Below, in pieces: positions 63,339-64,000 of a stretch of DNA of 64,000 nucleotides (positions are counted from its first letter, which is position 1; every line of letters starts with the position of its first letter). Position numbers and translations under genes: made by a program. Source of the DNA: DASVTR01 sp036382855 (GTDB lineage: Bacteria > Acidobacteriota > Blastocatellia > Pyrinomonadales > Pyrinomonadaceae); contig DASVPO010000033.1 in NCBI GenBank assembly GCA_036382855.1, positions 366,792-430,791 on the forward strand, in the 5' to 3' direction. The notes under the pieces were generated by a model. The model was not told the DNA's origin. It did no database searches and saw only the letters and a program-made list of their open reading frames with translations.

Positions 63339-64000
63339 CTAATAGACTCCTTCGACCACGTTCGCCTGTAATCTTGAAAACGGGCGCACGTTGCGCACGC
63401 CGTCCCAAGGATACAGGTCGCAGGGAGGCTCTCGTTCGGCTTCGTCGCGTTCGAGAAAGCGCGGCATGAAGAATTCGCGCGTCAGTGTCGTCAGACGAAC
63501 GCGGCCCGTTGCGCCGTATTCTACAACGCGCTCCGGCTCATCCGGGTCAACGACCTCAATCATCGCGCGCGGCAGCGGCGGATAATAGATGATAGCGTAG
63601 TTGTCTTCAGGCACGCGCGGCTTATGGACGGCGAGGCCCATCAAAGTGTTGCCGTAGGTCGGCGCGAAATAGACGCCGTCGAGCAGTTCTTCGACCGCGA
63701 AGCGATGAAACTGCGGCGTCATCTCCGTGCCGCCGCAGAAGACGCCCTTGATGCCGATTTTTTTGAGCGAGACTTTCTCGCAGAGGGCCTCCAGCAGCTT
63801 CGGCGTCGTGAACAGGCAGCGTATGTTCTCGTGCGCGCGCAGGAGCGTGAGCCCCTGCTCGACGACGTGCTGCTTGTACTGCTCGGCCATCTTCCCCTGT
63901 CCCATCTTCAAAAGCTTGATGACCCAGCGCGGGTCAAGGTCGATCATAAAGCAGATGCCGCCGCGAAACTGGGCCAGGTGCTCGACCGCAAGGCGCAGGC
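63339..64000 (-). CDS. LuxE/PaaK-type acyl-adenylating ligase, 5' end outside window
   Basis: The frame is open to the window edge (the first Met inside, at 63947, is preceded by in-frame codons reading LRLAVEHLAQFRGGICF), so only the C-terminal ~220 residues are visible. They show the adenylating-enzyme middle GIKGVFCGGTEMTPQF and FAPTYGNTLMGLA (adenine-binding A5-like region), then GATGRVRLTTLTREFFMPRFLERDEAER. The layout matches phenylacetate-CoA ligase or LuxE acyl-protein synthetase relatives. It precedes the acyl-CoA-reductase-like gene, separated by a heptamer palindrome. It probably activates a carboxylic acid for the reductase. Confidence 0.68.
   Translation of the reverse strand, partial: LRLAVEHLAQFRGGICFMIDLDPRWVIKLLKMGQGKMAEQYKQHVVEQGLTLLRAHENIRCLFTTPKLLEALCEKVSLKKIGIKGVFCGGTEMTPQFHRFAVEELLDGVYFAPTYGNTLMGLAVHKPRVPEDNYAIIYYPPLPRAMIEVVDPDEPERVVEYGATGRVRLTTLTREFFMPRFLERDEAEREPPCDLYPWDGVRNVRPFSRLQANVVEGVY

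Overview
The window looks like a chromosomal segment of an Acidobacteriota bacterium, probably Blastocatellia/Pyrinomonadaceae-like. The grounds are gene style, not a search: two Oar-type TonB-dependent receptors with N-terminal carboxypeptidase-regulatory domains, two secreted TPR-CHAT proteins beside ECF-type sigma and anti-sigma genes, six BamB/PQQ-like beta-propeller proteins, and moderately high GC. No phage, plasmid or insertion-sequence gene and no CRISPR array was found.

Layout. 0.2-4.1 kb: a secreted M23 peptidase, then a compact tryptophan-themed unit on the minus strand (trpS, a tryptophan 2,3-dioxygenase homologue, and a structurally odd tRNA-Trp 18 nt after it). 4.4-9.6 kb: TPR-CHAT protein, sigma factor and membrane anti-sigma-like protein (module 1). 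10.2-11.1 kb: a secreted alpha/beta hydrolase. 11.7-17.9 kb: a second sigma / zinc-finger anti-sigma / TPR-CHAT module. 18.4-24.9 kb: an SDR-type protein, a small secreted protein, a subtilase carrying 36 tandem hexapeptides plus three more inside its catalytic domain, a membrane zinc-ribbon/winged-helix protein, a lone receiver domain and an XRE regulator. 25-31 kb: a 21-bp repeat array, a TPR-sigma54 activator, and a histidine kinase / OmpR-PhoB-type regulator pair. 31.4-43 kb: a small membrane protein with an SSS symporter, then five of the PQQ-like propellers, with an iron-type alcohol dehydrogenase among them. 43-47.4 kb: small accessory genes (DoxX, AraC, RibD-like, lipocalin-like, an NTF2-like gene broken by an amber codon, a Tat-exported intradiol dioxygenase). 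47.4-54 kb: two divergent TonB receptors. 54-64 kb: an EamA half-transporter, a sixth propeller, an ABC exporter (FtsX-like permease plus ATPase), a glycosyltransferase and an acyl-CoA-reductase/adenylating-ligase pair cut by the window edge.

Likely connections. (1) The kinase/regulator pair may control much of 28-56 kb. Direct repeats of the form TTGTAAA-N4-TTGTAAA (11-bp period, like Pho boxes) lie upstream of the kinase itself, between the divergent propeller units, between the divergent TonB receptors (two copies) and upstream of the sixth propeller, where a TATAAT follows. (2) The two sigma/anti-sigma/CHAT modules resemble, in parts list, the TPR-CHAT protease / inhibitor / sigma wiring of type III-E CRISPR systems, but here with secreted or membrane proteins and no CRISPR. 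(3) Intergenic spaces repeatedly carry inverted arrays of 7-nt repeats, some of which reach into coding ends and signal peptides. All functional calls are by reading the sequences; no database search was made.
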